Positions 34,832 through 47,546 are shown, numbered from the stretch's first letter. The stretch: 64,000 nt of DNA from Antedon mediterranea (GCF_964355755.1 NC_092674.1:24454001-24518000), one strand, 5' to 3'. Numbers and translations: made by a program. The notes: generated by a model not told the origin, from the sequence alone.

Positions 34832-35115
34832 TCCCCTAAAAACATAACACATGAAGATTATTAAAATCAAATTTTGTAGTTTTAACAAAGTTAATTACTT
34901 CCGTAGAAAAAAAAAAATATTTTCACTTATAAAATGACAAAATAAATGGTTAAATTCAACCAAAAACCCATTGGCTGGCAGCCAATTTGACTATTTTTTG
35001 CTTTAAATTACAGTTTTTTCAGATAAATATTTTTTTTTTCCAATCCAATTTTTGGTCAAAGTGGATAACTATTATGCAACATTTAATGGCATATTCAACA
35101 AAAAATTATATTTCA
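34832..35115. mobile_element. Dispersed repeat family F4 copy
   Basis: Shares TTTTCACTTATAAAATGACA, ATTCAACCAAAAACCCATTG and GCAGCCAATTTGAC with the copies at 37990-38285 and, inverted, 57475-57705. Confidence 0.65.
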
Positions 35116-35534
35116 GGGGGATACATCTTTAATATTATTTATAGGTACAGTTACATTTTTTTTACTATTTAATACATTTTACATCTTTCAAGACAAGTAG
35201 GAGGAATTGCCTCAGTGTACTAGTCCACACATCAGTGACTAAACCTGTACCCACATTAACTTTCTTTAGGAGCATGGTGTGGGTACACCGGCCACCCAGT
35301 TAGTACTAAAAACAAAAACCAACTACAAGGGCGTTGTTTCTGGACAGCCATAAAACCCTGCCAGCCCGTCATGCTAGGTCATGGGGCAACTAGAAATAGA
35401 ACTAGAAAAGCTGGAAATTAGGACACAAATGAATTTACCCTCATTTTGTTTTCAATAATAATTTATTTAACTTTTATTTATAGGTTAATGTACATATTGG
35501 TTTTTATGACTACTGTAATTATGTATTAATTAGT

Positions 35535-35895
35535 TTAATAAAACAGCCATTATCCTTAATTTATTTACCCATAATTATTTTCAATTGAATTATTTATTTG
35601 AATATTAGGTTATAGTGAATTAAGTGTTTTTTTATACTGTGTTATTATAGTAAAATTGATTGAAATTAATAATTTAATTAAACACCAATAATTAATAAAA
35701 CACCAACCGTCCTTGATTTATTTAACCCCATTTGCCGCATAATTATTTCCAATTTAATTATTTATTTGAATATTAGGTTTAAGTGAATTAAGTTTTTTTT
35801 ATACTCTTATTGTAGTAAAATTGTTTGAAACACCCAACCATCCTTAATTTATTTAACCCCATTTGGCGCAATTTAATTATTATTTATTGGTTCAC
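35535..35895 (+). repeat. Tandem repeat, period about 140-155 bp, 2.5 copies
   Basis: CCTTAATTTATTTAACCCC and TTTATTTGAATATTAGGTT recur at the same order and spacing. Confidence 0.7.
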
Positions 35896-35935
35896 TACCA
35901 TTATTAGTTGCTGTATGTTGCATGGTTTTATTAAG

Positions 35936-36060
35936 CTTAGTTAGTTCCCACTAGGACGCAATGCAAGGACGTAGAGGTAACGTAAGTGAGTTGACCAATT
36001 GCAAGTGATTAATTATTCAAACTGTCGATTGTCATTGGTCAACACGCTTACGTTGCGTTT
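35936..36060. mobile_element. Foldback MITE family F2, interrupted by a SINE
   Basis: GTTCCCACTAGGACGCAATG at the left; centre GATTGTCATTGGTCAACACG; the right arm stops at GCGTTT where the next element begins. Confidence 0.6.
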
Positions 36061-36064
36061 GCAG

Positions 36065-36411
36065 TACTTCTTCTTCTTCTATAAGGAGCAAAGCTACTGC
36101 TCCACTAAGGGTCCCATTGTGACATCGGCACAGCCAACTACGGCGCCAATACGTCTGTCCACAACAGTGTGTGTATATAAATGAACTAGTACACCGGGGT
36201 AACCCCCTACTCGTCTCGAAAGATGTACACTGTACTAGGTTCTTTAAAGTGCACATGAGCCACATGTACACTGGACCTACGGTTTATAGTCCTTATCCGA
36301 GAAGACTTGTTCTACCACCAGAACCATGGAGCGAGTGATCCTCGAACCCTTGCCAATGTTATGGCTATGAATTTCGGTTCCACTGTCTTCACCGCTCAGC
36401 CACACTCACTC
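36065..36411 (-). mobile_element. tRNA-Leu/Ser-derived SINE with AGA-rich tail
   Basis: The minus-strand head 36329-36411 has a 7-bp acceptor-like stem (GAGTGAG with CTCGCTC, one wobble), TGGCTGAGCGGTGAAGAC and GGGTTCGAGGATC, but the T-stem does not pair, so it is not a functional tRNA. Tail AGAAGAAGAAG at 36070. Confidence 0.62.
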
Positions 36412-36419
36412 AGTACGGT

Positions 36420-37950
36420 ATCTACTAACCGTCTTTTGCATTAATTCTTCTGCCTGTAAAAAATGTAGAAAAAAACACAATCCTATTCAGAATTACCAGA
36501 TATTTGGTATTCGGCAAATGCTAATAAAATATACAGTGTACAATTTATACAATTTTAAAAGTAGTACAGCATACAATTTCTTTTCATTTATATACTATCA
36601 ATGAATTTGTATAGTGTGTTTGTGTGCGTGCAATACAGTATTATAAAAATTGGGCATTTTATTTTAAAATGTTGTTTTTTTAAAAACTTTTTTAAAACTT
36701 TTTTTTGTATAACTGTTATCTATATTTTCGTACATGGTTTTTTAAAGAAATAACAACTGCTTATGTGATGCAAATTTTGTAGGAAGTACACCGATTTCCG
36801 ATACTGTATCTATAATTAGTACAAATTCTGTGTTACAGTGTCACATCTATCACATGGAATGCCTGTATCATACTAACCCTGACATTACAGTTGTCAGAAT
36901 TTGCCATATACACGTGCTATATAGAGTGAATTGTACCATATTATATAACTAAATAACAAATTAATTTACCTAAATACCTGTATTTTTGTGTAAAATAAAT
37001 GTGCTTGTTTTTATTTGATATAATGTCCAGTAAGTTGAAATAATACACATTTTACATAATAGATATGAAGTAATAATAAAATAATAATTTAATAATAAAT
37101 ACAAAGTTATAAATAAATAATTATAGACAGCTCAGGGTGTTTTTGTTCCATTATTATTTTTGTGTACTGTTAACATACTTACTGTAGTTCACTCACCTTC
37201 TATCATATATTAATATAATTATTCTGTGTGTGCTAGTAACCATACTGTCTGTTCACTAATAAAACAATATTGCACTCTGTATCATATATAACTTTTTAAA
37301 ATTATTCATTATATGGCTACAACTCGGGGTGTTTATAATTTATTATTTTTTGTTTACTAGTGATAAACTCATTTCACAAATAATGATATAATAATGCCTC
37401 ATCATAGTATTCTTTGTGCTAGTAGTAACCATACTAAAATTTCCCTCCTATCATATTTTTGTTATTATACATATGGCTATGTTAGCTGATGTTTTTTTAA
37501 TATAGAAATATTAAATGTGTATAGTTTATCAAGATATAAAATAAGTTCTCGGTAATACATCTAAAGATAGCTTCTCTTTTATATTATGAACTATTTATCA
37601 AACAATTAGTAGTTTTGTCGGAATACTAATTAGGAAAATAGTTTTTTTTTTTTTTATATTATGACTGCAGTATTATAAATAGGGCCTATTTATAACATGT
37701 GTAGTCTGGGCTCCAGACGGAGTTTTGTCTTATTATTAGTGAAAATATAAATATTTTTGCACATATAATTTTAAATAATACATTTCATAAATATACATAT
37801 AACTTTTCTGGCTGTTTACTTTATCGTTTTGATTTAGCTTTTCGCTTTTTATTTTTGTATCTCCATTGAGATCCAGCCACTGATACCCACAGCATTGTCA
37901 TTTTTTTCAGTAATTTGCCTTTGGATTTATATATATATATATATATAATA
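36420..37950. other. AT-rich spacer, degenerate duplications only
   Basis: No gene recognised. TAACCATACT with flanking GTGTTTATAATT/GTGTTTTTGTT patterns recurs at about 37.13-37.46 kb, suggesting an old tandem duplication. Confidence 0.35.
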
Positions 37951-37989
37951 TAGCCAATAAATTAAAGACTAATATTAAATAAATAATAT

Positions 37990-38285
37990 GAATTGTCCCC
38001 CAAAAACATGAAAAATGAGGTTGTTTTGTAGTGTTAATAAAGTTAAATCACTTTTGTGGGAAAAAAAACGGAAAAATATAATGTTTTCACTTATAAAATG
38101 ACAAAATAAATAGTTAAATTCAACCAAAATCCCATTGGCAGCCAATTTGACAATTTTTGCCTTTAAATTACAGTTTTTTAAGGTAAATCAATTTTTTTTT
38201 TCCGATCCAATTTTTGGTCAATAGATACGGTAGCTAATAATGTGACATTAAAATGGCATATTCAACAACAAAACATTTCAGGCAA
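37990..38285. mobile_element. Dispersed repeat family F4 copy
   Basis: Same direction as 34832-35115; retains TTTTCACTTATAAAATGACA and CATTGGCAGCCAATTTGAC. Confidence 0.65.
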
Positions 38286-39124
38286 ACAATACACCTTTAA
38301 TAATGTGATGTTATTAATAATGTAATATTTTAGTTATTTTCTAAAGAAATAAAAAAATAAAAATCCATGGAGGTACGTAATCTTCTGCCGACATTACAAA
38401 ATGCATTGGCACGATCTACTGTATACTTAAGCGTGTGTTTGCTATGTTGTAGACCTACTTCCAACGCTTTTAAATCCATAAAATAGACATCTATTTATTT
38501 CATGCACCAATTAATATGATATTAAACAGTATTAAAAGCATTCATATAATATGGATTCTTATATCGTAAATGAGCAAACAAGCGACGTGCTTAGAAGTGT
38601 CCGTGTTTAATTAGTCGGGACATAAATTTAGATGTTTACTTAATTATTTCTCCATGCTTAGGCCTAGTTGTGTTTTTTCAGTACACTATAATATTATTAT
38701 TGCAATTATAATGATTAGATAACTTTACTTTATTACTTAGCTGAAGTTTTCACTTCACTTTATTCCAAATCATAATTGTTGTATAACAATTTTAAATCAA
38801 ACTAGAATTTAATTCGTCACTTTGACGAATTATAGGTGATCATTTTTATCATTTTTGTTTACATGCACGTACGTTAACATACGATCAGAAAATGTTGATG
38901 TATGCCATCCTATTATACGCTTATAGTGTGCTGAGTTGTGCCTATTATATGCCATATACAATATGTACAGTATATAATGTATATCTATATACAGTATAGC
39001 ATATGTGAAATTACGGGACACAATCATGTTCTAATTTTTTGTATGATGGAATTATCAAAATAAACTCGAAGATGACAATTTCGAAAGATAATGAATTGAG
39101 CAAATAAATATAAGAATTGGAAGA

Positions 39125-41245
39125 GTATTAAATTAGCTATTGAGGGCTGCATTTTCCACGTTTACAACTAGAAAAGTGACAATGTCGGGAGCTAGCAGTA
39201 TTTTAAATTACCCGGTAGGCCTATTGTATAAGCTATTTGAGGGCTGCATTTTCCACGTTTATAACTAGAAAAGTGACAATATCGGGAGCTAGCAGTATTT
39301 TAAATTAGCTGGTATTGTATAAGCTATTGAGGGCTGCATTTATCGCGTTTACAACTAGAAAAGTGACAATATCGGGAGCTTATGCAGTATTTTAAATTAG
39401 CCGGTAGGCCTATTGTATAAGCTATTGAGGGCTGCATTTTCCGCGTTTACAACTAGAAAAGTGACAATATCGGGAGCTAATGCTAATACTGTACTGGTAT
39501 TGTATAAGCTATTTGAGGGCTGCATTTTCCACGTTTAGGCCTATAACTAGAAAAGTGACAATATCGGGAGATAATGCAGTATTTTAAATTAGCCGGTATT
39601 GTATAAGCTATTGAGGGCTGCATTTATCGCGTTTACAACTAGAAAAGTGACAATATCGGGAGATAATGCAGTATTTTAAATTAGCCGGTATTGTATAAGC
39701 TATTGAGGGCTGCATTTATCGCGTTTACAACTAGAAAAGTGACAATATCGGGAGCTTATGCAGTATTTTAAATTAGCCGGTATTGTATAAGCTATTGAGG
39801 ACTGCATTTTCCGCGTTTACAACTAGAAAAGTGACAATATCGGGAGCTAGCAGTATTTTAAATTAGCCGGTAGGCCTATTGTAGAAGCTATTGAGGGCTG
39901 CATTTATCGCGTTTGTAACTAGAAAAGTGACAATATCGGGAGCTAATGCCGTATTTTAAATTAGCCGGTATTGTATAAGCTATTGAGGGCTGCATTTATC
40001 GCGTTTACAACTAGAAAAGTGACAATATCGGAAGCTTATGCAGTATTTTAAATTATCCGGTATTGTATAAGCTATTGAGGGCTGCATTTATCGCGTTTAT
40101 AACTAGAAAAGTGACAATATCGGGAGATAATGCAGTATTTTAAATTAGCCGGTATTGTATAAGCTATTGAGGGCTGCATTTATCGCGTTTACAACTAGAA
40201 CAGTGACAATATCGGGAGCTAGCAGTATTTTAAATTAGCCGGTAGGCCTATTGTATAAGCTATTGAGGGCTGCATTTATCGCGTTTACAACTAGAAAAGT
40301 GACAATATCGGAAGCTTATGCAGTATTTTAAATTAGCCGGTATTGTATAAGCTATTGAGGGGTGCATTTATCGCGTTTACAACTAGAAAAGTGACAATAT
40401 CGGGAGCTTATGCAGTATTTTAAATTAGCTGGTATTGTATAAGTTATTGAGGGCTGCATTTATCGCTTTTGTAACTAGAAAAGTGACAATATCGGGAGCT
40501 TATGCAGTATTTTAAATTAGCCGGTATTGTATAAGCTATTGAGGGCTGCATTTATCGCGTTTACAACTAGAAAAGTGACAATATCGGGAGCTAGCAGTAT
40601 TTTAAATTAGCCGGTAGGCCTATTGTATAAGCTATTGAGGGCTGCATTTATCGCGTTTACAACTAGAAAAGTGACAATATCGGGAGCCTATGCAGTATTT
40701 TAAATTAGCCGGTATTGTATAAGCTATTGAGGGCTGTATTTTCCGCGTTTACAACTAGAAAAGTGACAATATCGGGAGCTAGCAGTATTTTAAATTAGCT
40801 GGTATTGTATAAGTTATTGAGGGCTGCATTTATCGCTTTTGTAACTAGAAAAGTGACAATATCGGGAGCTATTGTATAAGCTATTGAGGGCTGCATTTAT
40901 CGCGTTTACAACTAGAAAAGTGACAATATCGGGAGCTAATGCCGTATTTTAAATTAGCCGGTAGGCCTATTGTATAAGCTATTGAGGGCTGCATTTATCG
41001 CGTTTATAACTATAGAAAAGTGACAATATCGGGAGCTAATGCAGTATTTTAAATTAGCCGGTAGGCCTATTGTATAAGCTATTGAGGGCTGCATTTATCG
41101 CATTTATAACTATAGAAAAGTGACAATATCGGGAGCTAATGCCGTATTTTAAATTAGCCGGTATTGTATAAGCTATTTAGGGCTGCATTTATCGCGTTTA
41201 CAACTAGAAAAGTGACAATATCGGGAGCTTATGCAGTATTTTATA
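39125..41245 (+). repeat. Satellite array, about 23 copies of a ~92-bp unit
   Basis: Unit: TATTGTATAAGCTATTGAGG, GCTGCATTTATCGCGTTTAC, AACTAGAAAAGTGACAATAT, CGGGAGCTTATGCAGTATTT, TAAATTAGCCGG. Variants differ at ATTTATCGCG/ATTTTCCACG, CTAGCAG/CTTATGCAG and a TAGGCCTA insertion. No long open frame. Confidence 0.97.
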
Positions 41246-41669
41246 TACACAGGTGGCGCTTTAACACATTTGTTTGTCATATTCTGCTTGTACTGTTAGT
41301 TGCACTCTGTAAAACTTCGAACTCTTAATTATAGCTCTTAATTATAGCTTAATTATAGCTCCAATAACTTTATAGGCTATTGGAAATGTGGACAATGAAA
41401 ATTACGAAACGTTCGCTCCTTTACAATCAAATTTGTAATTGACTTTGTTTTAACGACTTGTAAACTTTACGTTAAATTGGTTTATCTCAAGAAGTTAAAG
41501 AGTTTGCATAAGTCAGAAAAAGATGGTGGACCTGACCAGCAGTAGGCTACACCGGGTAACTCCCTATTCCAAATACACACGAGCTAGATATGTAGGTCCT
41601 ACAACCTGTACCCTCGACCTCAACCTTTTCCGATTTTGTTGCCACAGTTTGTGGCACCCCTGCCTACAG

Positions 41670-41974
41670 CTTGATTCCCACTAGGACGCAACGCAAGGAC
41701 GTAAGCGCAACTGAAGCCAGTTGACCAATCACAAGCACACTTTCGGATATCCATCGCTTGTGGTTGGTTAAATTGCTAAAGCTTAGTTTCCACTAGGACG
41801 CAACGCAAGGACGTAGACGCAAGGCAAGCGAGTTGAACAATCACACGCGACCGAATAATCTACCGCTTGTGATTGGGCAAATCACTTTCCGTTGCGTTAC
41901 GTCTTCGCGTTATGTCCTAGTGGGAACCAAGCTTTACGTCGCTGCGTTACGTACTAGTGGGAACCGAGCTTTAG
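41670..41974. mobile_element. Foldback MITE family F2, nested/tandem copies
   Basis: A truncated copy (41670-41780), a full palindromic copy (41781-41935) and an extra right end (to 41974). The full copy has TTTCCACTAGGACGCAACGC and its inverted TATGTCCTAGTGGGAACC. Confidence 0.75.
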
Positions 41975-42474
41975 GCTTAACCGTTCGGCCACTTAATTAA
42001 ATAAAAAATAACCCACTATGAAACTCTGCCACTCGTGTTAGCTTACTACGGTTCATCTGTAACACAATCACATTATGATTATGGAAACTTAATTGAATGC
42101 GCCCTCTTTTTGAATAATCTCTCTCGGTTTCTGTCTTTCTATAATGAATAATAACTTTATGATTAATATAATCTGGCCGTAGCACACAGAAGGTAGACGA
42201 ATATTTTAATATTATTTGACAGTATCATCTTGAGTGATGTCATCCTCGGTCACAGTCGTCGAGACGTGATTAAATTGCCTAATCTTATTAGACAACCTCA
42301 TTCATCTGTGCTCTGCTCACGCCCCATGCATTACAATATCGAATTTGTAAACGAGTTATAAGTACATCATGATGGTAAATGACGTCATTTTTCAGCAGGT
42401 GGTTACCCTTGTTGACCGTGATTTTGAATTCGAGCTATACTGGGATTAATAACGTCTTGCCTATTACGTTTCTA

Positions 42475-42775
42475 TTTTGAATAAACGCCCTCTCGAATAA
42501 ACTCTCGGGCGTCTTTATTTGGTCGAATAAACTCCCCGCCACATTGATTAGGCCTATATACACAATACAGTATTGTATTTGTGAATATTCATTGATTGAC
42601 ATGATCTACAATTGACCAAGAATTCTGATGCTGTACATTTTATTTCTTTTCGATATCATTGTGTTGTATTTTTTCATATCTAGGGGGTATCTATTTATTA
42701 CCATATGACACCCAAAAAATAATCGCCTTCTCCAAATAAACGCCGCACCCTAATACCGCCCCTCTCCTAAAACCA
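42475..42775. repeat. Dispersed AATAAACGCC-type repeat
   Basis: GAATAAACGCCCTCTCGAAT, then CGGGCGTCTTTATTTGGTCG (partial complement), later AAATAAACGCCGCACC. Confidence 0.55.
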
Positions 42776-43108
42776 TTCATGATCAAATACAAATACATAT
42801 TAGTTCATCATTTCATTTTCTCAACCCAGGTTTCAAAGTGCGAATTTCGGTCAAAACAAAAAATATGACGCTTATTTCATCAACATTGATTTTTTTTTTT
42901 ATCAATGGGCACGTTTCCGTTTAATTTTTGTCATTGATATCCTTGTTTTAAATATAGAAAGTAGGCCTACACTTCAGGCATAGTGTCTGTTCACAATTAT
43001 TATCGCCGTACGTTTCCATCTAGTTAGGCCTACTCTAGGTCCAGCCCTAGTTTAGGTTGATGCTTTGGGAAATCGCACTTTAAATCCGTTAATTTATTTC
43101 TATTTCAG

Positions 43109-43131
43109 ATAACCGAAGGCATTATTATTAG
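43109..43131 (+). other. Possible 23-nt microexon
   Basis: TTATTTCTATTTCAG, 23 nt, then GTAAGC: strong acceptor and donor around a tiny block upstream of the proposed sGC beta start. Could be a 5' UTR exon or chance. Confidence 0.2.
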
Positions 43132-43273
43132 GTAAGCATGTTGTACTTTTTGTATACCAAATAATATTCGTTGCCGCTAGTTACTAAGATGATAAATACA
43201 CACATAGAATACTTGAACAAGAAATAAACATTTACACATCGCGGACTACTGCACGAACTAAGTTTTGAACCAT

Positions 43274-43725
43274 GCCTTGGTTCCCACTAGGAGGTAACGC
43301 AACAACGTATTAGCGAAACGGCAAGTAATTTTACAAATCACAAGCGATGGATTATCCAGATTGTCTCTTCCCATTGGACAAATCGCTTGCGTTGCGCTTA
43401 TGGCCTTACCTATGGTGACAACAAAGTTTAAAGCGTGGTTCACACAGAGACGCAACGCAAGGACGTGACGTGACGCAACGCAAGCGACCAATGACACGCA
43501 ACAGTTTGAATAAATCTATCGCTTGTCATTGGTCAAATCGCTTGCGTTGCGCTTATGGCCTTACTAAAGCTTGTTTCCCACTAGAACGTAACACAAGGAC
43601 GTAAACGCAACGCAAGCGTTTTAACCAATGACAAGCGAAGTTATAGACAGTTAGCAATCACAAGCGAATTGTGATTGGTCAATTCACTTGCGTTGCGTTA
43701 CGTCCTTGCGTTACGTCTAGCGACT
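43274..43725. mobile_element. Three adjacent foldback MITEs, family F2
   Basis: Copies about 43274-43435, 43433-43565 and 43567-43725, each with CGCAACGCAAG arms around CAATxxCAAGCGA / CTTGTGATTGGTCAA centres. Confidence 0.72.
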
Positions 43726-44213
43726 TGTAATACGATACAATTATATTTTTGTCTTGTGGACGAGAAGGTGATGTATGCGTAGATATCAATCCAAAGTACC
43801 TTGATAATTACCAAAACAATTCTGATTTCTCTGCAATTACTATCTTTGTAAATATTAGTGAGAATGCATCGCCCGAAAACGCTATTACACTTTTAATCGA
43901 TTACACATTTTTAAAATATGAATTAAAGGTGAATTTTCAACAATAATGATTTAACAACAATAAAATGACTTTTTAAGTACGATATCAATGAAAACCATTT
44001 ATTACAACAATAATGACTTAACATCAGAAAATGACGTTTTGAGTACGTTATAAAAAAAACTAAATAGCATAATATGATGCCTAATGAATTGCACAATTAA
44101 AAAAAATTGAATTAAAGGTGAATATTCCATAAAAATTTTTTTTATCAAAATACAGTAGAATGGCTTTTTAAGTACGGTATCAAAGAAAACCAAGTAGGCC
44201 TAGCATAATTTAA

Positions 44214-44327
44214 TGCCTATGCCTACGGGTATTTAATGCCTATGACTACGGGTATTTAATGCCTATGCCTACGGGTATTTAATGCCTATGCCTACGGGTA
44301 TTTAATGCCTATGCCTACGGGTATTTA
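44214..44327 (+). repeat. 23-bp minisatellite, 5 copies
   Basis: Unit GCCTATGCCTACGGGTATTT plus AAT. Confidence 0.94.
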
Positions 44328-44873
44328 AAAAGCTTATCTGATAGACCCACCTCATCTCAGTTGCAAAATTAGAAATAAACCCTTTAAAAAACATTTTAAC
44401 ACAATTTGAAGCTATAAAATGTTGAATATTTATCGTGTAAGGCAAAAAAAGGGGGGGGGGGTGGGGGAAAAATGCGACTGAAAGCGCTAACAAGATTAAC
44501 TGAACTTCTATCATTTGACTCTTTCTAACCAGTAATTAGGTGGATTTATTATTATTATTATTTATTTAAAGATGCTTCCAGAAATAGATAGAGGAACGCA
44601 TTAAAGTTATAATACTTCTCCTCGTTCGTTTTGCAGGTAAGTGTCCCCTTAATAGAGGTGTTCCACATTATATTGTAATATACAGTAACATACAGTACAA
44701 CGAATCTAAGTATTACTACGATAACATCAAAAGTTGTGCGTGACGCGTAAAAAAAATGATAGTTTTCATTAAAAAACCGCAACGTTTTAGTGGCACGTAT
44801 AATTAATGTCGATGCACTGTGTCATCGATCCAATCGATAGAAATAATGTTGAAAAGGGTTGTTTTATGTTTTG

Positions 44874-45068
44874 ATGTTCTTATTTACTGCATGCTATATA
44901 GTAGCCAGTGAGTGTGGTTTACAGGTCTTGACAGGCGAGAAAGTTCAATCATCCCCAAAGCGTTTGCACTCTTTTTATAAGAACAATTGCGCGTTGTCCT
45001 GGATACGATCTAACTGCGACAAAAATGTTGGTGTATATTGTATTATGTTGTGTAAACCAAGTTCTTAA
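44874..45068 (+). CDS. Weak candidate: secreted CUB-like fragment
   Basis: Open frame from ATG 44874 (MFLFTACYIVASECG) to TAA at 45066-45068. After a short hydrophobic leader it reads LTGEKVQSSPKRLHSFYKNN, then CALSWI and further cysteines. Order and spacing (Cys, G-x-V-x-SSP, Tyr, Cys, W-I) resemble the first strands of a CUB domain, but the C-x3-W spacing is off and only about 60 residues exist. An alternative reading is that CCA|GTGAGT at 44919 is a donor in another frame. No following exons found. It may be a relic or chance. Confidence 0.22.
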   Translation: MFLFTACYIVASECGLQVLTGEKVQSSPKRLHSFYKNNCALSWIRSNCDKNVGVYCIMLCKPSS

Positions 45069-46708
45069 AGTTTACATAAAGTGATTTGGTAACACAAGAC
45101 GATTCCATTTCAATGGAGGTGTTAACGAATTCTTATATTCTGACTTTTAATTATTCAATTTCTTTTATTTTGGAAATATTTCAATTATAATTTGTTGGCC
45201 AGTGTAAACTCAATCATTTTATTTAAATTTATTTCATTTATTCATTTAGCATCCATTCAACAACACATTTAAAATACATAACTTAGGCCTATTTATAGGC
45301 TAGGCCTATATAGTATGCCGTCAAGATGTGATTTTGAAAATATAATTTGCGTAACTGATGGTTTTTGAAAATCGAATATTAATGTATTTAGGCCTAAAAT
45401 AAATTGTAACACATATTTTTTGAAACACAAAAGACGCATAATCGTAGCCATATCACTTTATACACGCGCGCAAATGTTGGTAATACCAGAGATGTTTACG
45501 CGCGCGTCGACTTAGTGGTGTTATGCAATAAGATTTAAAAATATTCGAAGTGATCAAAAATTAAAACCAAGGTCAAGGTGCTCAATAGGCTGAAGTATGA
45601 TTGTCTTTAATATAGTAATCCTTTATCCTTAAGACCTCGCGTGTGATACGCTAGTGTATTATTATTTTTTAGCAGGTCTTCGCAAACATACGTCACCAAT
45701 AGTGTGTTACAATTCAAATTAATACACAATAGATTGAGCTGAGAATGAAAAACGTTCGAATGAAATTCTGACCTCGGTATTTTGTTGTCAACGCCGTACT
45801 AGGCCTCTTTTTCTGATGTGTTTGAAAACGAACTAAATCATACAATGTCAAATGACGAATGTTAATTAACGATGATATAAAGTAAGCTTAGATAGAGAAA
45901 CATTGCACAAGGTAAAGAGTAATTTAAAGAAAATCATAATGGAGGAGGATTGGAAAGATTAAAGAAAAGAACTGACTTCAATTTAAAATATCGTTTAATA
46001 AAATAAGGGGCTAAGGGGATAAGGCCTACAATATCTAACGAAGCAGGTGTAGCTAGATATAACAATTAGTAAAGAGTATACCAATTGCTGGACGTTAATT
46101 AGCTTTTCATCTCACTGAGTTAATATATCTATGTGTCACCTGGGCAGCTTATATTATTTTGTTATATTTTAAGACGTATCGAAAAACGTGATTGAACTAA
46201 ACAACGGACAAGGCAACATTACTATTTTTATAACCAAAACAATTAACCTAATGCTGATAAGTTTTGTTGCTGCGTTAACCTTTAAAGTTCATCATTTTGG
46301 CGATTCTGACGTCATTTTGTTGTTGTATCCATAACAATTGAATTCCCATCTTAGGTAAGTTTGGTAACGTAATTAAAATACAGCTGAACAGTTTACTTTT
46401 AAAGCAATGTCAAAATGAACGGCTTTCGGCAAACAATAAACACAGAGAAAATACCATTGGGCGAAGAAAAATAAATTAATAAATAAAAGCGTTAGATGGA
46501 TACCGTACCACCTTTAGAATTATTCAAACTTATTGATTAGGTTTTAAGCAGTACTTATTTTCAAAAGTGGCCGTATTCACCAATCACACTTAAGTGAGAT
46601 GTTTCCCTTAAATACAAAGTATTCCACTTAATTCAATCAATTAAATAGTAATAAATAATATAATAATCAAGTGTGAATGGTGAATACGGCCTACTATCCA
46701 TTACATGA

Positions 46709-46805
46709 GTAATACATGCAGTGGAATTACAGCTTTGTGGATAGTTACCGTGCTTTCATTCCGACCCCACGATCCAGAGTTCAATCCTGACCTTGTGTCT
46801 GGGTT
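46709..46805 (+). mobile_element. Degenerate SINE head, family S2-like
   Basis: GTGGAATTACAGCTTTGTGG (box A region) and GAGTTCAATCCTGACCTTGT (box B), adjoining an F1 MITE. Confidence 0.5.
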
Positions 46806-46854
46806 CAGTATAATCGATCTAAAACAATTTAAAATTGTATTATTCCTAAATGAC

Positions 46855-46995
46855 ATAAACATGGGACCAATTCACAAAAAAACAACGTCATATCACTACC
46901 GTATTTGAGCATATCACTACCATAATTGAGCATATCACTACCATATTTGGGCACCTCACACTTTTTTAAATATTGTATTGACAGAGCTTTAGACA
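46855..46995. mobile_element. MITE family F1 copy, inverted
   Basis: TATCACTACCATATTTGGGC and ACAGAGCTTTAGAC end; the 143-residue minus-strand frame over it is an artefact. Confidence 0.62.
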
Positions 46996-47546
46996 AAACG
47001 AAGGTGAACTTTAGTCTCTTATGAAACCTCTGTGCCATCTGCCGCACAGAGGTTTTATAAGTATAGAGAATAGAGAGGTGTAATCTGTCACTTGCAGCCT
47101 CATGTCCACTAATAATTCTTTCGTGTCCAGTCGCCATCACACGATGCTCATTCGTGTGTCTAGTGTGTTTATTTTCATCATTGTTATGCCTACTTTTGGA
47201 AACTTTGCAAATGAAATGCATGAACATGTCTGCTACTTCAATAATGTCAGTCGATGTCACCCCGACAACGCTGAGTTCAAAACATTTGTGATTGAAATTA
47301 ATTAACTTTTAATGGACATCAACATCTTCCCGTCTTTGTTGTAGTTTGTCTTTAGGGTTATTACATATTGTCAAAGTTTCATATTCATAATGTTAGTACC
47401 GTAATGCCTATAGAATGGTAAACCAGGCTAGATTGAAATTACATACATGAGGGTAAACATGTGAAATTACATTGTAATTTCACTTTTCTCTGATTGAACA
47501 CAGAATTGTGATTCACTGAAGAAAGATAACATCTTGCTTAATAAAC

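Noticed and set aside
36329..36411. Functional tRNA-Leu or tRNA-Ser gene
   Set aside because: The acceptor stem pairs but the T-stem does not, and it is attached to a SINE body with AGA-rich tail.
46829..47260. 143-codon minus frame
   Set aside because: Its C-terminal third is an F1 MITE (YGSD repeats) and the rest has no recognisable features.
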